Positions 52,393 to 55,572 of a stretch of 55,572 bases of DNA are shown piece by piece. The stretch's first letter is position 1. Every line of letters begins with the position of its first letter. This DNA is from an uncultured Maricaulis sp. (lineage in GTDB: Bacteria > Pseudomonadota > Alphaproteobacteria > Caulobacterales > Maricaulaceae), in assembly GCF_905480005.1 (NCBI RefSeq), contig NZ_CAJQOO010000040.1, forward strand, positions 1 through 55,572, given 5' to 3'. Made by a program: the position numbers and the translations under genes. The notes under the pieces were generated by a model that did not search any database, was not told the origin of the DNA, and saw nothing but the letters and a program-made list of their open reading frames with translations.

Positions 52393-52923
52393 GTGTTGAG
52401 CTATGTGGCGGGGTATGTCTTGGGCTTTGCCTTGGTTGCGGCCATTCATTGGCGGCACCGAGCGAGGCGACGTCTTCGACATCCGGGGTTTGCGTTCGTT
52501 GAGGCAATCCCAACTCCGATGTTGTTGGGCATTCTGTTGCTTGTCATCACCCTGCACAATGTGGTCACCGGCCCGACCGGATTGGCGGCACAGGAGGGGC
52601 GCGAAGTTGCACTCGTGACTGTCGGATTGGGGCTCTTCGTGGCCTGCGCTCTGCTCTATCTGACCCGATCAGAGATCCGGTGGTCCGATGATACCCTGGC
52701 CGCGCGGCGATGGCCTGGCCCGGATATCGAGCTGGCCTGGGACGATATCCGGCAGGCGGGCATCTCCGAGATATTCATGCGCGTGTGGGTCATCGATGCC
52801 CAAGGACGAACACTCGTGATCGGCAAGGCGACAAAACCATCAAGCCTCGCTGACGAAATGGCGGCGCGCTTGGGCGACCGCTTCATCGGCATCCGAAAGC
52901 CACAGCCTGCGGCGGCGGAGTAA
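52393..52923 (+). CDS. Hypothetical membrane protein with PH-like C-terminus
   Basis: 176 residues from the GTG behind GGGGGG (52379-52385); an ATG at 52366 and a GTG at 52297 inside the palindromic repeat are in frame and also possible. Three hydrophobic helices (about 1-18, 38-56, 72-92 from this start) and a soluble C-terminal half (SEIRWSDDTLAARRWPGPDIELAWDDI) that looks like a bacterial PH-type domain. No named family assigned. Confidence 0.6.
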   Translation: MLSYVAGYVLGFALVAAIHWRHRARRRLRHPGFAFVEAIPTPMLLGILLLVITLHNVVTGPTGLAAQEGREVALVTVGLGLFVACALLYLTRSEIRWSDDTLAARRWPGPDIELAWDDIRQAGISEIFMRVWVIDAQGRTLVIGKATKPSSLADEMAARLGDRFIGIRKPQPAAAE

Positions 52924-52932
52924 TCGATACAC

Positions 52933-53652
52933 TCAGCCCCCCACATCCTTCATCAGCAACATCTCGCGCACCTTGAACTCGCGGTCGGCCGCAAAGCCAC
53001 ATTCCACTTGGCCTTCACGCGGATTGCGCCAGGTTCCGAACACCATGTCCCACAGCGGCAGTCCGTAATTCGAGCGATGGCTGTGCCGTTCATGATGAAG
53101 ACGGTGCATCTCCGGGCGCTGCAGGAGATAGCCGAGCCACCACGGTGTCCTCTGGTCGGCATGGGCGACGAGGTTGAAAACCGAGACGAGGGCCAGGACG
53201 AGCGCCGCTGTGAGCGGGCTGGCACCAAAGACCCAATAGGCCACGATCGCGTTCAGCAAGGTGGCCAGGAAGCTGTCCAGCGGGTGAACATAGAAGGCGG
53301 TCAGGGCCTCGATGCGCGAGGGGCTGTGGTGGAGCTGGTGTACGCAGCGCCACAGGGTGTCGGACGCGTGGGTCAGTCGATGCCAGCCATAGGCCAGAAG
53401 GCTGGCGACCAGGAAAATGATCAGGCTCTGTACCGGAACGGGCATGCTGTCGGGCAGGGGCAGCAGGGCGTGGCGCCCGATCCAGCCGCTGAACAGCCAA
53501 CCGGCAGCGAGGACGACGACCAGATTTGCGAGGTTGAGGCTGCCGGCGAATATCCGCCAACGCTTGTCGCAAGACGCACCTGATGCCGGTGCGATGACTT
53601 CGCGCGTGAAAATCAGCGTGAACAGGGCTGCAGTGAAGAGGTAGACCAGCAT
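52933..53652 (-). CDS. Sterol desaturase / fatty acid hydroxylase superfamily protein
   Basis: 239 residues, four or five helices. Histidine clusters HRLTH, HQLHH and HRLHHERH in the spacing of the di-iron FA_hydroxylase family. It would hydroxylate or desaturate a lipid at the inner membrane; the substrate is unknown. The ribosome binding site is weak. It ends 9 bp from the stop of the convergent membrane protein gene. Confidence 0.9.
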   Translation of the reverse strand: MLVYLFTAALFTLIFTREVIAPASGASCDKRWRIFAGSLNLANLVVVLAAGWLFSGWIGRHALLPLPDSMPVPVQSLIIFLVASLLAYGWHRLTHASDTLWRCVHQLHHSPSRIEALTAFYVHPLDSFLATLLNAIVAYWVFGASPLTAALVLALVSVFNLVAHADQRTPWWLGYLLQRPEMHRLHHERHSHRSNYGLPLWDMVFGTWRNPREGQVECGFAADREFKVREMLLMKDVGG

Positions 53653-53718
53653 GGCGCCACACTGGCCCGCGCGTTGTCAGGCGGCAAGTTGCGTTGTCGT
53701 CGCAGGTTCCAATTTGCC

Positions 53719-54588
53719 TCAGCGCGTACCCAGCCGGTTCCGCCTCCGTCCAGGCTTGGCGCTGCCCGCCCCATAACCCAACTCGTCCAGCCTCTGCCGC
53801 GTCGGCGCCGTGACCCGACCGTCCAGGCCCGCACCGGCCCCGACCCGGCGCCGGGTCAGGGGCTGGTTGATGAGCGGCAGGCTGTCCAGTTCCAGACCAT
53901 GCAGCTCGATCTGGCGTGTGGCGTAGTGGAGCTGGGTCGGTTCGAATTTCAGGCCGAGAAAGCGCATCAATCCGGTGATGGTCGCCTTGGGCCGGGTCGC
54001 GAGGTCTTCATAGCGGATACGCAGGATGCGACCGGCCAGCGCGCGCTCGGCGGCGAGGCCGATTCCGGTGAGGTCGGTCCAGTATTTCAGGGCCGCGCCC
54101 GTGTCGCTGACATGGGGGAAGGGGCGGCCCTGAGGGTCGCGCCAGTCGCGGGCGAGCAGGGAGTTGGCGACATCGCGGCCATCGCGCACGACATGGATGA
54201 AGCGCGCCTCGGGCAGGAGCCGCCCCAGCGGGCCGAAGGCGGCGACATTGAGCGTGGTTTTTTCAACCAGGACATCAATGTCCGCTGCCTCCAGCGGGGC
54301 GCCGATCATGCCGGTCAGGAGATCCGCCATGGTGCGCTGCATATCCTCGGCCCCGAGATCGAAATCCCGGGCATGCAGCGGTCCCAGCTCGCGGGCGAAA
54401 TTCTGCCATTGCATGGCGATCGATGGCGGCAGGCCGGTATCCGGGCCGCAATGCACCTGGCGGTGCGGTTCGATCAGGCGACGCAGCAGGGTCAGGCCGG
54501 AGCGTGGACAACCGCCGGCAAAGACCAGACCGGCCCCGTCGCGGCGGCCGTCCGGCAGTTCGGGGGCCGAAACTTCAGGGTCAGGCAT
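53719..54588 (-). CDS. Sulfotransferase family protein
   Basis: 289 residues. Variant 5-prime phosphosulfate loop GGCPRSGLTLLRRL (usual form PRSGTTLL, here with Leu at the first Thr) and the 3-prime phosphate motif FIHVVRDGRDVANSLL. PAPS-dependent sulfation is the expected chemistry, though the P-loop substitution might affect it. It overlaps the preceding sulfotransferase by 8 bp, so the two are co-translated. Confidence 0.88.
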   Translation of the reverse strand: MPDPEVSAPELPDGRRDGAGLVFAGGCPRSGLTLLRRLIEPHRQVHCGPDTGLPPSIAMQWQNFARELGPLHARDFDLGAEDMQRTMADLLTGMIGAPLEAADIDVLVEKTTLNVAAFGPLGRLLPEARFIHVVRDGRDVANSLLARDWRDPQGRPFPHVSDTGAALKYWTDLTGIGLAAERALAGRILRIRYEDLATRPKATITGLMRFLGLKFEPTQLHYATRQIELHGLELDSLPLINQPLTRRRVGAGAGLDGRVTAPTRQRLDELGYGAGSAKPGRRRNRLGTR

Positions 54589-55381
54589 AGCCAAGCTCGC
54601 GCAAATGCCCCCCGGCAATGCCCATGACCGTGTCGATTTGCGCGGCGGTGAGCTTGCTCTGCCAGCGCCCGATGGCGCTGCGGTCAATCGGTTGGGCGAC
54701 ACGCGCCGCACTCGACTCGCCGGTCCCGGCCGCGACATCGAAATCGCGGGCATGGTCGAGGGCGCGCGCCTTGGCGGCGTCAGTCTCGCCCAGCGCGTCG
54801 AAGAGCGGAGCGATTGTCCCGACCGGGTCGGTGGCGAGCGCCTCATAGCGAAGCTCGAAGTAAGCCGGGTCGTCCTGCATGCGGCGCCCGGCCTCGATAC
54901 TGGCGCACCAGAGACGCGCGGCCGCCGCGGCGTCGCGGGTGATGGCCATGGGTTGGCCAGTGGCGCTGTCCGTCCAGTCCATCGACAGGAGCGACGCGAC
55001 GACATCGCGCCCGTCACGGACAATGCCGATCAGCGGGCTGTCCGGAAAGATCTGACGCAGGCGCGCAAAGTGGAGAATGTTGGCCGGGGTCTTCTCGGCG
55101 ACGCGGGCGCCGGTGCGGGCATGGAGCGGAGCCAGAAGGGTGTCGATGGCCCGGGCGAACTGGGTGTGCAGGGCTTCGCGGTCGACGCCGTATCCGCTCT
55201 CCAGGACGCTGGCCTGGTTCCGGTCGATCTGTTCAGCGAGGTGACACAGGGCCGGGATGACCCGCATTTCCGGACCGCAGACAATATTGCGGCTCGCATT
55301 GACCATCGCCCTCAGCAGCGTCGTACCGGATCGCGGGGCACCACCGATAAAGATGGGGGACTTGCCGACCGCATACTGCAT
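54581..55381 (-). CDS. Sulfotransferase family protein
   Basis: 266 residues. Standard PAPS loop GGAPRSGTTLLRAM (about 13-26) and the IGIVRDGRDVVASLL motif. Start at the ATG behind GGAG; a longer GTG form is possible. It is the first gene of a two-gene sulfotransferase unit. The upstream sequence 55430-55465 is AT-rich and probably contains the promoter. The acceptor is unknown. Confidence 0.9.
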   Translation of the reverse strand: MQYAVGKSPIFIGGAPRSGTTLLRAMVNASRNIVCGPEMRVIPALCHLAEQIDRNQASVLESGYGVDREALHTQFARAIDTLLAPLHARTGARVAEKTPANILHFARLRQIFPDSPLIGIVRDGRDVVASLLSMDWTDSATGQPMAITRDAAAAARLWCASIEAGRRMQDDPAYFELRYEALATDPVGTIAPLFDALGETDAAKARALDHARDFDVAAGTGESSAARVAQPIDRSAIGRWQSKLTAAQIDTVMGIAGGHLRELGYA

Positions 55382-55524
55382 GAGGAACTCCGGACACACG
55401 AAAGAGTGTCTCAGGTTAGCAGTCCGGTTCTCGCTTTATAAGTTACAATAAATCAATAGGTTACGGAAAGTTCATGGCGAAGCAACCCGGCGTCAATCTG
55501 CTCCCGTTCGGGGCCGGTTTCCTG

Positions 55525-55572
55525 TCATTCGTCGCGTTTGAGTTTGGCGATCTGCTTCTTTCCGGCCGCCAG
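55525..55572 (-). CDS. Possible C-terminal end of a further minus-strand gene
   Basis: The last 15 codons before a TGA read LAAGKKQIAKLKRDE, a lysine-rich C-terminus of ordinary composition, entering from beyond the right edge. Too short to identify. A plus-strand frame from 55474 (MAKQPGVNLLPF) overlaps it and is the alternative. Confidence 0.3.
   Translation of the reverse strand: MAAGKKQIAKLKRDE

Noticed and set aside
55474-55572. Plus-strand frame at the right edge (MAKQPGVNLLPF onward)
   Set aside because: No ribosome binding site, truncated by the window, and in competition with a minus-strand C-terminus; cannot be supported.

Overview
The window is a high-GC chromosomal segment of an alphaproteobacterium. 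Gene content and order (ccoNOQP-ccoGHIS, ppx-rlmE, guaB followed by an rsmB-type methyltransferase, a PbpC/alpha-2-macroglobulin pair, many DUF families of marine Caulobacterales/Maricaulales) suggest a Maricaulis-like organism; the genus is inference from recall, not from a search. I see no tRNA, rRNA, CRISPR array, insertion sequence or prophage. Coding density is high, and most non-coding space is taken by palindromic repeats or by recognisable control sites.

Layout. 1-7000: a truncated Old Yellow Enzyme, divergent from a CphA-like ATP-grasp gene that overlaps a FolC/Mur-ligase gene; then a Baeyer-Villiger monooxygenase / short-chain dehydrogenase / alpha-beta hydrolase operon and a small membrane protein. 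7000-15200: pyruvate carboxylase (minus), an ArsR/SRPBCC/DUF4287 operon, a threonine dehydratase preceded by an apparent leader-peptide attenuator, and a transaldolase-family gene behind a perfect 18-bp palindrome. 15200-17000: one AT-rich membrane protein and a 1.2-kb gene-free tract of stacked palindromic repeats. 17000-27850: a DUF2855 protein, then the complete cbb3 oxidase structural and assembly clusters with a DUF2189 protein and a TauE/SafE-like protein. 27900-34900: alpha-2-macroglobulin lipoprotein and penicillin-binding protein 1C. 35000-42400: secreted hypothetical protein, isoaspartyl peptidase, 2OG-Fe(II) oxygenase, LysR regulator, secreted TPR protein, beta carbonic anhydrase, fumarylacetoacetase-family hydrolase, acyl-CoA synthetase. 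42400-55572: HspQ, Ppx/GppA, RlmE, ExbD, DUF4336, fatty acid desaturase, GuaB, MAPEG, DUF3088, RsmB-like, a DUF4160 pseudogene, a membrane protein, a sterol-desaturase-family hydroxylase and two overlapping sulfotransferases.

How the genes connect. The cco genes form one respiratory module: oxidase subunits, then the ferredoxin-like CcoG, CcoH, the copper pump CcoI and CcoS. The monooxygenase, dehydrogenase and hydrolase can be read as a ketone-to-ester-to-acid cassette. One inverted-repeat motif, GTRAAC-N3-GTTCAC, lies upstream of that cassette, upstream of the fatty acid desaturase and between the LysR and TPR genes, which suggests a shared lipid-responsive regulator. A second motif, GTTAYCGGTAAC, precedes both pyruvate carboxylase and the transaldolase and suggests a LacI-type central-carbon regulon. 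The most novel-looking items are the two-gene CphA/FolC-like ligase module, the ilvA attenuator and the interspersed palindrome family.
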